Assembly: GCA_000349905.1 (NCBI GenBank)
Contig: KB722736.1
Coordinates: 3,864,809-3,928,808 of the forward strand
DNA: 64,000 nucleotides
Source of the DNA: Volvariella volvacea V23
Taxonomy: Eukaryota > Basidiomycota > Agaricomycetes > Agaricales > Pluteaceae
Direction of reading: 5' to 3'
Made by a program: the position numbers and the translations under genes. The notes under the pieces are model-generated. The model was not told the origin of the DNA and did not search any database. It saw nothing but the letters and a program-made list of their open reading frames with translations. Position 1 is the first letter of the stretch. Each line of letters opens with the position of its first letter. Shown here one piece after another: positions 11,661 to 25,806 of this stretch.

Positions 11661-12230
11661 TTCTTGTTATTGTTTGTATGCCAGTGGTATGTATTTTGTA
11701 AAGAAATTCGTCAAAAGCCTGACCTTGTCACGGCTTTCCCCTCGGTCACGTCACGTAACTATCTTTTACCTAAACCATTGCTGCGTCCTATGTCGCTCGT
11801 AGTACAAGAACAGAGCGTGATCCTCCGGCTGTTCATTCAAGTGACCACGCCCGCCCCTCAGTGTACCCTGCCCTGCCAGCAAGACTACGCCCATCCCCTT
11901 AATCGAGAGGGCTTCGCCGTAACCCACGCTACTTCCTTCGGGATAATCTTGGAGAGGTGGTCGAGTAGACTGTAATAAAATCACTGTCGGCAGGTGGGCT
12001 CCTTTTAAGGTAAGAATTAATTCATTGGAGGAAATAAAAACTGATGTACAGAGTTCAAATCAATCACTGCTTGTAATAGCTATCATATACGTGAAAGGTA
12101 AGTTGTAATGTATCAAATCTCTTTACAAGTACCATCTATATATTCGTGTGCTGCTATCGCCGTGTACTAAGCTTCCTTTTCATGACCAAAACTGTCCTAC
12201 TACAGTTATCAAACCTAAAGAAACCACGAC
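11661..12230. other. intergenic between F-box copies
   Basis: No gene or repeat recognised. Confidence 0.4.
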
Positions 12231-13789
12231 ATGATCGGCGCGCCAGCAGAAGACGATGATCTTGAACCAATTCCAGAGCTCGTTTCGAAGAATTCAACCA
12301 CTAATCTACCAGATGATTTTCCGCTAGTGACTGCTACTGGTCCGGTGTCGCATATCACCAGTGACGCCATTGGAATCTATTTCCTGGGCAGATCCCTATA
12401 CGTGTCCGCGCCCATATCGCGGACACATTGCCGGCGCCGTGACCAGCATATCTCGGCACACGGCTCTTTATGGACAACAGTTGTACTGCCTTACAACCAA
12501 GGACTGCCACATGGATCTTTAAGCTCCTTCAGCGATCTCAAGGTTACCCATTCTCTGTAACTTTCGCGACAAATAGAGGCATAAATTTAAAGGACAAGCT
12601 TCGTTGCTTTAATTTTGTCCTCTCACAAATCTGTCGGAACACTCTCCACATACCCACGTCGGGGAGTGGAGTTTTGATTCCAGCTTCTCGCCTTCACTTT
12701 CCATGCCAGCCTCGTCGTCATGCCCTCTCAGACTTTACGGCCGCAATATTTCGGGTGATTCGTTACCACCACTTTCAAAACTCAGTACTCGTTCTCTACC
12801 AGCTCATTATGGAAGGATGCGACGTCGATTATGCCGGATTCCCATTTCAGGCTTTGTCACCCTTAACTAAGCTCGTTCTGCAATTTAACAAGACTAGAGG
12901 CTCGACGAGTGGTCTCGTGCGACTTCTTCAAGTTATCCCCAATCTCCAACAGTTGGAGATCCGATACTCACCCCTTAAGCTTGTGGTAGTGATCCCACTC
13001 TCATTACCGTCAACCCGATTCCTACTCCACTCGGGACACCCAAATCGCTGACTATTTGAGAAGGCATGGAACCTCTCAGAGACTTTTTGTCGCGCATCTG
13101 TTAATCCCAGGGCACAAGTTGAAATCGAGTTAGGGTATTTCGATGACCCCTTCATTCCACATGTATTTCAATTCTGTCGAAGACTCGGAAGAGACATTGA
13201 GAGCAGGCGAGTGACGTGCATTCAAAATCTTTCCATTTCGGTGAACATTAGATGTTGCTTGGGTCTACATGGTGGAACAGCCCTATCTCCGGGACCGGGT
13301 TCGGATGATCGCCTTCAGGTTAATGGCTTCAAGTTTCATCTAGAACGAAATCGCTATATGAAGGATGATCCAGATCTTGACGGTTTCATCTCTATTGCAA
13401 GAGACCCGATAGCCTCACCACCACTCGACCATTTTTGCCATCTTACGCTCTCCTCTGCCTTCGAGATATCAAAGGGTCAGTGGAGGGATGCATTGAACAG
13501 TATGGAGCAGTTGCAGGTGGTTTTGAAGCATTCAAGGGAAGGACTGTTGCACAGCGTATTGAGGACACCCTTTTCCGCTTTATCAGCTCCCCCAGTCTTG
13601 TTGCCGAGTTGGACTATTTTGACATTGAGTTATTGGCCTGGATCAATTGACATAGACATGAAGTTCGATTGCGTAAGGAGAGGGAAGGAGACGGGCTTTT
13701 CACTCGAGTCATTGATCATTGGTTGGGGTGGAGGAGGCATTCTAAGCAGTCCATTTTATGGAGATGCAAAATACCTTGAGACTCGCTGA
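12231..13789 (+). pseudogene. F-box/LRR gene 2, decayed
   Basis: This is a tandem copy of the preceding gene, alignable almost end to end at the DNA level (for example the LERNRYMK.. and SALSAPPVLLPSW segments). The F-box core is scrambled by frame changes between about 12330 and 12480. The frame then changes again near 12480-12560 and is lost around 13051-13211. At least three disruptions mean it cannot make a full protein. It still keeps the segment FCRRLGRDIESRR...LGLHGG that copy 1 has lost, so the two copies broke independently. Confidence 0.75.
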
Positions 13790-14375
13790 ACAGAAACTGG
13801 GGTACGATATTGCATAGTAGAGGGTACTTTAAGTGTTCTCTTTTTTAGTTCCTCCTCGATGTTCCTCTAAAGACCTTCCTCGCGTTTTATAGGATAACCG
13901 AAAGCTCGGCTGCGTATCAAGGGCTCTGTCGTGTCAAAGGAGTACAAATCTCATGCATACGGAATCGCATAACTTGGAGTCCATACATTACCCATATTCA
14001 AATACTACATTCAAAATTGAATGGGCCAGAACAATGTCTGGCAGGCACTGGAAGTTTCGGGCATGCGTGGCAATGCTCCATACTGAGGGGTCATCGGTGC
14101 CCCAACTCTAAGCAGTTGTAAGTACCCTCAGACTAGTGTGTGCCTTTTTAGTTACAAGGGATTAACTTCGTTCGGGAAAGGCGCGGCTAAATTTTAGACG
14201 GACTCATTCTATGTTTTGCACAAAATACCGTCCATATCAAAAATCGCTAACCTGGGCAGGTGCCATTTAGGGAGCACAGCATGCTACCGCACTTAGGACT
14301 TTAGGACCGAGACACCTGTAGATATTGTCAGCTCTCGTCGAGCCTTGGGCCTTCGGGAAGTCATACTAGCCTCGC
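13790..14375. other. intergenic
   Basis: No gene, RNA or repeat recognised. It contains the region upstream of the first TOK channel. Confidence 0.4.
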
Positions 14376-17300
14376 ATGCTAGCCATCATCCTTTTTGGCT
14401 TTCTCTTGTCTCGTCGTTACCGACAACAGGGCCCGGAGGAAGGGAATGTCGGGGAAACCATCCAGCCTACACAGGAGACTGCGGAGAAGAATTTGACAGA
14501 AAACAACGCAAGGGATAGAGGGGAGAGCACCGACGAAGATTTGGTTCTCGATGATGGGGCTGTCTTAAATGACAATGAGACCATTCGACAGGTCGATGAA
14601 GCAGGCCGACGAAACGAGCACGAACAGGAGACACGAGAGGAGCCCCAATCAGACGCAGGCGGCGGTGGTGCTGAACCGAGCGCTGAAGAGGCACAGAGGC
14701 TGCCACTATACCGCAGGTTGAAGGCAGCAATAGGAAGGAGATTCGCCAAGGACAAACCAGAGGACATAACTCCTACCTATCGGTCTCTGCCCACTGTCTC
14801 TGGGATTCTGATTCCATTCTCCGTATTTTTTGGGATTCCTGGTGTTACAAATAGCTGGTATCTCAGAATCGAGAACCACCAAGTCGTGCAAACTAGGCCA
14901 AATCCCCCCATTATTGAAGTCGTGCTTGCATTCAGCATTGTATGCGCGATTCTTGCGAACTTGTGTTTGATTGTGAGATTCATGGAGAGGCGTGTCAAAT
15001 CTATGACATGGACGTGCACCGCTTTCCTTGCTGTACATGGTGAGTGTTCGTCACCTTGTACGGGTTGGCATGTGGATCACCTCTTCAAGATATAATCAAC
15101 ACTACCGTGGTGGTAGCCTTTGGGGTTGCCCACCGACTTGACGACTGCTTCAAATTTGGACGGGCATTCCGGATGACTGTCTGCTCCACTGTCGTGTCGA
15201 TTATTACAAATGCAGCTCTGCTTCTCGATATCTTTCGTACTCCCAACTTTGCTACGAGTGGTGCGCATCGGGTCTATACACACTATACGTTGGCTTACCC
15301 AGGCGTGCACACACTCACAGGAAGTGGTCTCACACGCAGGCAACGGGCGCTCGTAATCGTTGTCATCTTTTTGATATTCGATCTAACTATTGGAGCCTTG
15401 ATCGCTCGCGTCCTTATGGATCTTACCTTCCTTGATGCGCTATACTTCACGATTGTTACCATAGAAGGGATAGGTATTTCAGTCTATTATGATGACCTTA
15501 CTAGCCTCTTACCCCATCAAATGCAGGGTTCGGCGATATAGCTCCCAATAATACTGGAGCTCGCGTGTTTGTATGCATCTACATCGTGTTTGGCATCCTC
15601 AACTTTGGTCTTGCGGTAAGCTTAATCCGTGAGACCGTACTCGAGTCATTGGAAATAGGCTCTCGCATGCGCGTTCAAAGGTTACGCAGGCGGCGACACA
15701 TCTCTCGATGGAGAAGACATGTTGCTTATCGGTGGAAACACGCGGTACAATGGAGACTAAGAGAGAAGGGTCAATTATTGTGGGTCAGGGACCCGTCTGG
15801 GGATGTCTCTTGGCGAACGTGGTTCAAACCTTGGAACGTTATTAAAAGGAAATGGCCATGGTTGATTGGCAGTGAGAGGTTATGGGGATATAACGTTGAT
15901 GAGAGGGAAATAGGTTTAAATTACGAGCATCCTCGTGGCATGTGCCTCAACTTGGATGCATTGAGCAAAACGGAGATTCGTGCGGCAGCTATGGAGACTG
16001 GTGTCGACCTTGCACTTCTGCTACCGAGGGGATACTGGGAGCATCGATTCGTGCAGGGGAGGGATATTTACTCCGATACTCTTGAGGTGCAAAATGGTGC
16101 TATAGATCGTGTTTCTGGTAACCCAGATACGCCATTGACACATGCAGTAATGGGTGGAATGATTCGTGCGCTGGGAAACTTTGCGTTGGCGGTGGACAAG
16201 TCATTGATGGATGCTCAGCGGGATCGAGCATTGCCGTCTATACAGAACAACCTTCCTATGGACACTCAGAGCCTGGAACGACAGTATGAATCCTTCAGGG
16301 AGACCGTGGAGAGGGAGGAGAAACATGCGTTTTACACAAGATTTGCATTCGCATGGGTTTTGTTCATCGTTTTCTGGATGGTAATTGCGCATGCTCCCGG
16401 CTTCGTTTTCATGGTGTTAACATCAAGGGTTCAGGTTGGCTCCGCTATCTTCATGAAGACAGAGAAATGGACATTTGGAATTGCAATGTATTTTTGTGAG
16501 CATTATCCTATTTGCTGCAGTACATGCAAATGGTTATCCTTTGCTAGGTTTCATTTCATTCACGACAATTGGATACGGCGACTTTTCTCCCGTCACGCCA
16601 GCTGGGCGAGGTATGTTTGTTCTGTGGGCATTGCTTGGCGTTGCTACGATGACGACTTTGATATCCAGTGAGTCATTTACTCCCTTCCATATCTTAAAAT
16701 AACCTCCATTATCAGTAATTTCGGAGGCATATAGTTCCCGATACAAGTATATTATGCACTCCGGGGTGTATAATCAAGTCGCCAAACGATATCGTGCCCA
16801 GATACATGAAGCACCTATCCAGGCGAAGCCGACACAGATACTCTGTCGCACAAAGCAAGAGTCTGAAAAAAATCCTCTTTCACTTGCAACAACCATCACA
16901 CCTCTACCCGAGACTGTTGAAACGGAAAAGAGGCAAGACTTGTCGGATGAACAGGAAACACGAAGGCGAACAGATGCCGAATTACCGCATGAGGCCCTGA
17001 GCCAAGCACGAATACTTGACCTGAAAAGCAATGGTAATGGATCAAAGATTCTGAGAGAAGGTGCAGTTCAAGCAGTAGATGAAGATATGAGCACAGTGTG
17101 TCAAGAAAGGGTCGGGCTTGAGGAGAGGGATAAGAGGAAAACGGGGAGGGCGTTGGCGAACAAATTCTTAGGAGAAAATATGAGACAAGAGAGGGTGCAG
17201 AAAGAGCAAAACGCACCTCCAGTACCGGAGAGCTTAGACAAACTATTGACCGAGATTAGTGGAATAGAGGGACTAAGCAACAGAGCAAAAGAGACCCTAG

Positions 17301-17561
17301 AACGTGATGGTGCCCAAAACGTAGGTTGTGCAACTGCTGAGACTATCGCCAGCTAACTATCGCCCTAGACACGCATTGCTCAAAGTATTCGAGGTGGTGT
17401 TCTCAAATAAGGTTTGATATATCCTACGGCGCTAATTTTTCTATCTAGAGGCCCTTGGAAGGCTCAATGTGGTGGCGGATGAAGCCTTGCAGTTATTGAC
17501 GGACCAGAACGCACTAACGAAATTGAAAGGGGAGAAAAGAGATCAAGGTGAAGATGAATAA
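14376..17561 (+). CDS. TOK-type two-pore outward-rectifier K+ channel, copy 1
   Basis: Model: join(14376..15039,15090..15260,15321..15473,15527..16380,16435..16495,16548..16667,16716..17320,17369..17393,17449..17561), 921 aa. The predicted layout is the fungal eight-helix, two-pore TOK fold: an acidic N-terminus; helices near residues 150-165 (VSGILIPFSVFFGIPG), 185-210, 225-240 and 260-280; a fifth helix and pore 1; the sixth helix (FGILNFGLAVSLIRET); a loop of about 230 residues (HPRGMCLNLDALSKTEIRAA); a seventh helix; pore 2 (TTIGYGDFSPVTPAG); an eighth helix; and a charged coiled-coil tail. Each pore is split by an intron. Pore 1 reads EGIGFGD, where copies 2 and 3 read ETIGFGD, so a filter threonine is replaced by glycine. 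Six of nine exons have the same length as in copy 2. Confidence 0.88.
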
Positions 17562-19419
17562 CAATGCATGAAGTGCGGTATCGGTCCAGGATGGACATGA
17601 CGTCCAAATTTTGTTTTCGTCTCCAACGAGTATTGGGGTAAGGGCTCACGATAGGCAAACGTCACTTACCGTCGAACACTGCCTATACTGAATATTGTGT
17701 CAAATGTAGTCACTGAATGTACAGAAAATCTACTGCAACGGCATCCATATACTTAGTATACGTATCAGCGTTATTCTCGTCTCGGCCGGTTTACCCATAG
17801 GAACACCCTCAGTACATTTTCTATATATCTGGAATCCTGGTAAGCCTTCAGGGCACCAGTGGGTGTTATTATTTCTGTATTCGAGTCACTGATGGAGCCT
17901 CTTGATCACAAGTGCGCACCCAGCCTTGCTTGACATTTTCTAATTTTTTGTCCTGTCATTCAGTTTGGGTACACTTCATCAGCTAGATTCCAAAGAAAGG
18001 TGCATAGGCTACCGATGAAGGTGGTGCTGTGCTCTAAATAACTATGTGATCATGATCCCAAGTCACAGGCGACCTGCTATGTTTCACGCTCCCGCCGTGA
18101 AGGAGCATCGTTAGCATTGTATATCTCACAGCCCTTACAGATTTACTCCTTTCATACCTATAGCTGGTACTCGCTTATGATCATGAGTTGAGCGTCACTC
18201 TAGACTCCCAGTCGGCGACCTATACCCCTATGAATTAGGAAGTCGTGAGAATCTCCGCGACAACCTTTAAGTATTCATCACCACGATGCCACGGCTCCGC
18301 CTCTCAGGCTATCTTCAGTGAACAACTGCATGAACCAACCGCAACAGAAACGAGACTCACAGGCTTAATGAAAATACGATTCTCCACGACTCTGAAAGAC
18401 CGTTCTTAACCTAAAGCAGGAAAAACAACCGCGAGGCGAAATCAGTGAGACAGGTACTTATTGTACACCATGCACACTGCATACATGAGAACGACATACA
18501 GGTTTGAGAGTGGGGGAGAAGTGCTGGAGCATATGCCGCAGATTCGTTGCCTATAGGGTTTGGATTGCGCCATTTCCCCCATTGTTTTCCATTTGACCTT
18601 ATACTTGACTTATTTGTTGCTGTCAAAGCGCCTTGTACTGGATGACTCCGACCTATCGTTTTGTGGACTTGAATTGCAGTAGGAAAAGCAACTTCTTAAG
18701 CCGAACACCTGAAGCTGGCTTACTAGAACAAATGCTCGCTTGGAGCATGGCGGGATCGCTCTTTGTCTCGAAGATTGCTGGGCAAACCGCCTTGGCAAAT
18801 TGTGAACAGCTTCCAGCCGTCGTATTTCCTTTGCTGTATGTCCATTTGTGTCGTAAGGTCTATTTGATGTCGCTCACACGGTAAAATCTGTCTCTACTGT
18901 CTCTTTGTCAGTCTAGACAAGATCCCGACGGAACGAGTGATTGCGCCACTCCCCATCAATAAGTACAAACACATTTTATGGTGTTGCATTAACCGTTACA
19001 GGGGCAAGGTGTATGGAACGCGACGGTCCTGAAGTAATCCTGCTAAGCACTACCGTTTTTTTTTTTTTNTTTTTTTTTTTTTTTTTTTTTTTTTGCTGTG
19101 CAGCAATTGCCGATCTTTGTAATTATCACCTCGCCCTTAATAGATCGCTGCGTAGGCACGATTATGAGGATGGCTGACGCCTTCCAGGCATCGCTTAGTG
19201 AATTCGCTGCGATTTGAAGTCGGAAATTATACATCTACCCTCTGCTATGCGGGAAATAATCACGTACTGGGTGTGATCGCAGCCAGGTGTCGCTTGACAC
19301 ACCCACAAGATGAGGGTGTGTCGTCCAGATATAAGATGGCAAACTGGAGGCCTATAGCACTCCCAGCATCCAACTTCTATTTTTCAACTTAGCCCTGCAT
19401 ACCCAATATCGACTCGAGC
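17562..19419. other. gene-poor stretch with a poly-T tract
   Basis: Nearly 1.9 kb with no gene I can support on either strand. It holds a T homopolymer at 19056-19094 and, at its right end, the promoter of EasG-like copy B (TATA-like GATATAAG at 19328-19335). Confidence 0.4.
19056..19094. repeat. poly-T homopolymer with one N
   Basis: A run of 39 positions, all T except an N at 19069. On the minus strand this is a poly-A tract, as left by retroposition, but no recognisable retroelement body or target-site duplication is next to it. The N marks poor base calling. Confidence 0.8.
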
Positions 19420-20436
19420 ATGACCATCCTCGTTACCGGCGGTACAGGCAACACTGGCTCTCGCCTCTCCAAACTTCTTCACCAAGCCGGACACGATGTC
19501 CTCGTCGCCTCACGCTCAGGCAATTCCTCCTCTCCCGGCATTCACGGAGTCAAGTTTGACTGGTTCGATCCCTCAACTCACTTGAACCCATTCACCAAAA
19601 CAGCAAAGCTCGGTATCAGTCCAGTCGATCGCATTTACATGGTTGCTCCAATGGCGATGAACATGTTGGAGTGCATGCAGCCAGTTATTGATTTGGCGAT
19701 TGAGAAGGGCGTGAAGCGGTTCGTGTTGCTGAGCTCTTTGAGCATTCAGAGTGGAGGGCCTGCTATGGGGCAGGTGCACGAGTACCTTGCTCGGAAGGAG
19801 CTCAAGTTGGAGTGGGCCGTTCTGAGGCCTACTTGGTTCTTTGGTTAGTTCTCGTCGCTTCTCTGAAAGAGGTATCGTTGCACTGACTTGACTAACTTGA
19901 TGTTCCAGAGAATTTCGGACTCAGGTGGCTCCATACTATTCGCGATGACAACAGCATCCCAAGCACTGCCGGAGATGGAAGAGCTGCTTTTATTGCAGCA
20001 GATGACATCGCTAAAGCCGCTGTCAAGGCTCTTACAGTAGAACCAAGTCCCAATACTGAGTGGGTTATTACCGGACCGGAATTTTTGACCTTTGACGAGG
20101 TGAGTCTCGTTATTTCAGCTGTCCACGCTAACTCCTCATTACTGATTCACCTCTCTGGTCTCTCGTTTTCAGGTGGCCGAGATATTGTCTGATGCCCTCA
20201 GACGTAAAGTCACACACGTAAGACATACTCATGAAGAACACGTAGCATTTTATCTCGCCCTTGGACTGCCGAATGACTACGCAGAAACTCTTTCTGGTTT
20301 AGAGGAACTTATTCTTATTGCCATCGGCTTGGAAGAGTCTACAGCGAAAGCTATGCCTTCCGAGCAGGTTTATGTTGGGAAGCGTAAAATCAAGGATTGG
20401 ATTAACGAGAACAAAGCGGTGTGGCAGAAGAACTAA
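19420..20436 (+). CDS. EasG-like NAD(P)-binding reductase, copy B
   Basis: Model: join(19420..19843,19909..20099,20173..20436), 292 aa. The exon pattern matches copy A (phase-1 then phase-0 introns; the middle exon is 191 nt in every intact copy). It starts MTILVTGGTGNTGSRLSKLL with the GGTGxTG dinucleotide motif, then FDWFDPSTHLNPF, DRIYMVAPMAMN, KGVKRFVLLSS and the C-terminal VGKRKIKDWINENKAVW. A TATA-like box lies about 90 bp upstream. Differences from copy C are spread along the protein, so this is a diverged functional paralogue rather than a very recent duplicate. Assigned to the NmrA-like / TIGR03649 group as for copy A; substrate unknown. Confidence 0.87.
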
Positions 20437-20943
20437 GGCCATGAAGCAAGATATACTCCCTGAATTGTACCTGTAGATAAGATAAGATAAACTATCTTCG
20501 GAGATTGCCCCCCGGGTATTACGCGTCAATCGTTGTTCAATAAGTTTGGCTTGGTCGTTGACTCATCGTAACTTCATCGGAATGCGATGATGCGACCACT
20601 AGCGCAGTACTACCCCTGTGGCGGTCTTATGACCCAGGCACACACCTAATTTCTTCTTCAGTCATGGTTGCTTTCTGCATTGCATACCTCGATATATCCT
20701 CCTCCAGCTCGCAGCTCGCACATAGCGCTGCAGCCCTGCATTCTCAATGCCCCACCGCAGTAAACGCCGCTAACTGCGGATGAATCAGCCCACTACACAG
20801 AATCATGCCCGATCCATTCCATGGTTCCTGACGTATTCGCATCGAGAAACAGGAGCTAGACATTGATATATAAGACCTTGTGGAGATATCCCTACATCAC
20901 GTCCCACTAAACTCTCGACATAGTCACAGACAACTCTACAGGT
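20437..20943. other. spacer and promoter of EasG-like copy C
   Basis: TCGAGAAACAG at 20842-20852 and a TATA box (GATATATAAG, about 20866-20875) lie about 70-100 bp before the ATG, matching the arrangement before copy A. Nothing else recognised. Confidence 0.5.
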
Positions 20944-21920
20944 ATGACGATCCTCATCACAGGTGGCACAGGAAAGACCGGTTCTCGCCTCTCCAAGCTG
21001 CTGCACGACGCAGGGCACACCGTCCTCGTAGCCTCTCGCTCAGGAGGCACATCTTCCCCAGATCTCCATGGTGTCAAATTCGACTGGCTCAATGCCTCCA
21101 CTCACACCAATCCATTTACCCAAGCCGAGAAACTAGGTCTGACCCCTATCGACCGTGTATACCTGGTCGCGCCTACAGTGGTCGATATGTTGGCGCCTAT
21201 GAAGCCCTTCATCGAGTTGAGCATCGAGAAGGGCGTAAAGAGGTTCGTGTTGTTGAGTGCCTCGACTTGCGAAATGGGACACCCCGCGATGGGCAAGGTG
21301 CACGAGTATCTTGCTCAGAGGGAACCCAAGGTAGATTATGTCGTCTTAAAGCCTACCTGGTTCTTTGGTGAGTCGCTCATTCAAATTGAAGCACCTCAAG
21401 GAACACGAATAACTAACTCCGCTTTGTGCAGAGAACTTTGCGATGCATTTGGCCCCGTCCATTCGTGATGAGGACGAGATTCCAAGTGTCGGAGCGGATG
21501 GAAAAACGCCCTTCATTGCAGCGGACGATATCGCAGAGGTTGCGGTCAAAGCCTTGACAGATGAACCAAGCCCAAACACCGACTGGATAATTGTAGGGCC
21601 AGACCTTCTGACTTTTGATGATGTATGTATCGAAACGCTCCACACAAAGATGCTCACCTCTTCGCCTTCAGGTCGCAAGCCTACTGTCAGACGTCCTAGG
21701 GCGTAAAATTGTGCACAAGAGACAAACATACGAAGAACACGTAGCATTTTACATGTCGGTAGGAGTACCAAAGGACTACGCCGAGGTTCTGGCCTACGTG
21801 GAAGGACTCATTGCTCAAGGGCTTGAAGAGGCTGTCACCAAGTCGGAGAGAATTTGCGTTGGGAAGCGTCACCTCAAGGATTGGTTTGAAGAGAATAAGG
21901 CTGTGTGGAAGAAGAACTGA
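20944..21920 (+). CDS. EasG-like NAD(P)-binding reductase, copy C
   Basis: Model: join(20944..21367,21432..21622,21672..21920), 287 aa. It has the Rossmann start MTILITGGTGKTGSRLSKLL, then FDWLNASTHTNPF, DRVYLVAPTVVD, KGVKRFVLLSAST, ENFAMHLAPSIRDEDE and the tail VGKRHLKDWFEENKAVWKK. It sits about 500 bp downstream of copy B in the same orientation and shares an upstream element with copy A. Family and likely redox role are as for copy A. No transporter, prenyltransferase or other pathway partner lies beside it in the window, so the pathway cannot be named. Confidence 0.88.
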
Positions 21921-22468
21921 GGTGTTTTGATAAGTTGTATCGCGCCGCGTGAATAAAATGTTCATTCACCAGAATGTGTTCAAGGTGCCCATGGGCCTCG
22001 TGTGGGACCCTACGTCCGAGTTCGTCCTTCTGCCTGACGAACTAATGTGGGTCACTCTGTAGTGGTGAAGTCGTGCAATTGCCAATTCTGGATGGTGCGA
22101 GTCACTACCACGGCACCGTCAGTCGATACGAGCCACAGGCTGAGTTCTTGAACAACATGACCATCATCTTGAACTCGAGTTTGCTCCTTCTGGCACCATC
22201 CTATTGGGTACCGCCCTGAAAGCACCTCCTTAATCTTGATGCGTCTTGATGATTGAGGTAAGCACGAACACGACACCACGCTGCTAATTAGCAAACTGAT
22301 TAATCATCCCTCAGGTTCGCGTCGCGTCGCGTCTTCGGACTCCAGTGGGGCCGTAACAGCCTTTTGGACGCGTCCTATACGAACCCAGCAGCACATAAAA
22401 CCCAAGCATGCAAAACCAGTAGCAACGACCAACACTCCACCCCATCCCTCTAAGCTAGCTCTTAAACA
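21921..22468. other. spacer before the broken EasG-like copy
   Basis: No gene called. A 50-codon open stretch near 22064-22220 has no recognisable features. Confidence 0.4.
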
Positions 22469-22986
22469 ATGACCATCCTCGTCACAGGCGGAACAGGCAA
22501 CACCAGCGCGCACCTCTCCTCCACTAAGCAGTCCACACCGTCCTCGTCGCCTCTCGCTCCGGAACGCTCCCCTCCAAATCCCCCACCACCTCCCCAGGCC
22601 TTCACGCAGTCAAATTCGACTGGTCCGACCCAGTCACCCACTCTGCACCCTTCATCTTGGCAGCCGCCCTTGGCCTAAGCCCCATCGACCGCGTGTACAC
22701 CGTCGGTCCCACTGTGCTGGACAAACTCCCCCACGTGCAGCCGTTCATCGATTTGGCCGTTGGGAGAGGCGTCAAGCGGTTCGTCGTGCTGCTCAGCGCT
22801 ACGCCGTACGCTTTCCAGAAGCAAGTAGGCTCAGTCGACGATTACGCCGAAGTGCTCGTCTCTTTTAAAGGCGAGATCACCGATGGATTGGAGGAAGCTG
22901 TTCTTAAATCAAATAGAATCCACAGGAAAGATGCATCTCAAGAACTGGTTGGAGGAGAACAAGGCTTTACGGATGCATTGAGGTGA
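22469..22986 (+). pseudogene. EasG-like reductase, broken copy D
   Basis: It begins MTILVTGGTGNT like the intact copies, then loses the frame after the Rossmann loop. A second frame from about 22657 resumes the homology (GLSPIDRVYTVGPTVLDKL, GRGVKRFVVLLSAT). It then jumps directly to the C-terminal part (DDYAEVL..EGL-like, GLEEAVLKSNRI) before losing the frame again at the VGKRHLKDW motif. The central third, including the middle exon and both intron sites, is gone. It cannot make a working enzyme. Confidence 0.8.
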
Positions 22987-23178
22987 ACCAGCCACACCAG
23001 TATCAAGTTCATGTTGAGTAGGATCTGCCAGTGGCGGGTCTTTATTTCGTACTATAAGTTTTTTTCCACCAAACCTATTTCTGAATACATAAAATTACTC
23101 TACCCACCCTACAAAAGCATCAGAAGCGAACAAAAAAGAACGAAGCATTGAGTGCAACGACCACGCCACGCCACGCGT

Positions 23179-25806
<2,628 letters not shown>

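Noticed and set aside
19056..19094. Poly-A tail of a retroposed gene on the minus strand
   Set aside because: No gene body, intron-less copy or target-site duplication found beside it.
8869..21920. Complete ergot alkaloid cluster
   Set aside because: Only EasG-like genes and a distant superfamily member of EasE are present; no prenyltransferase, catalase or P450.
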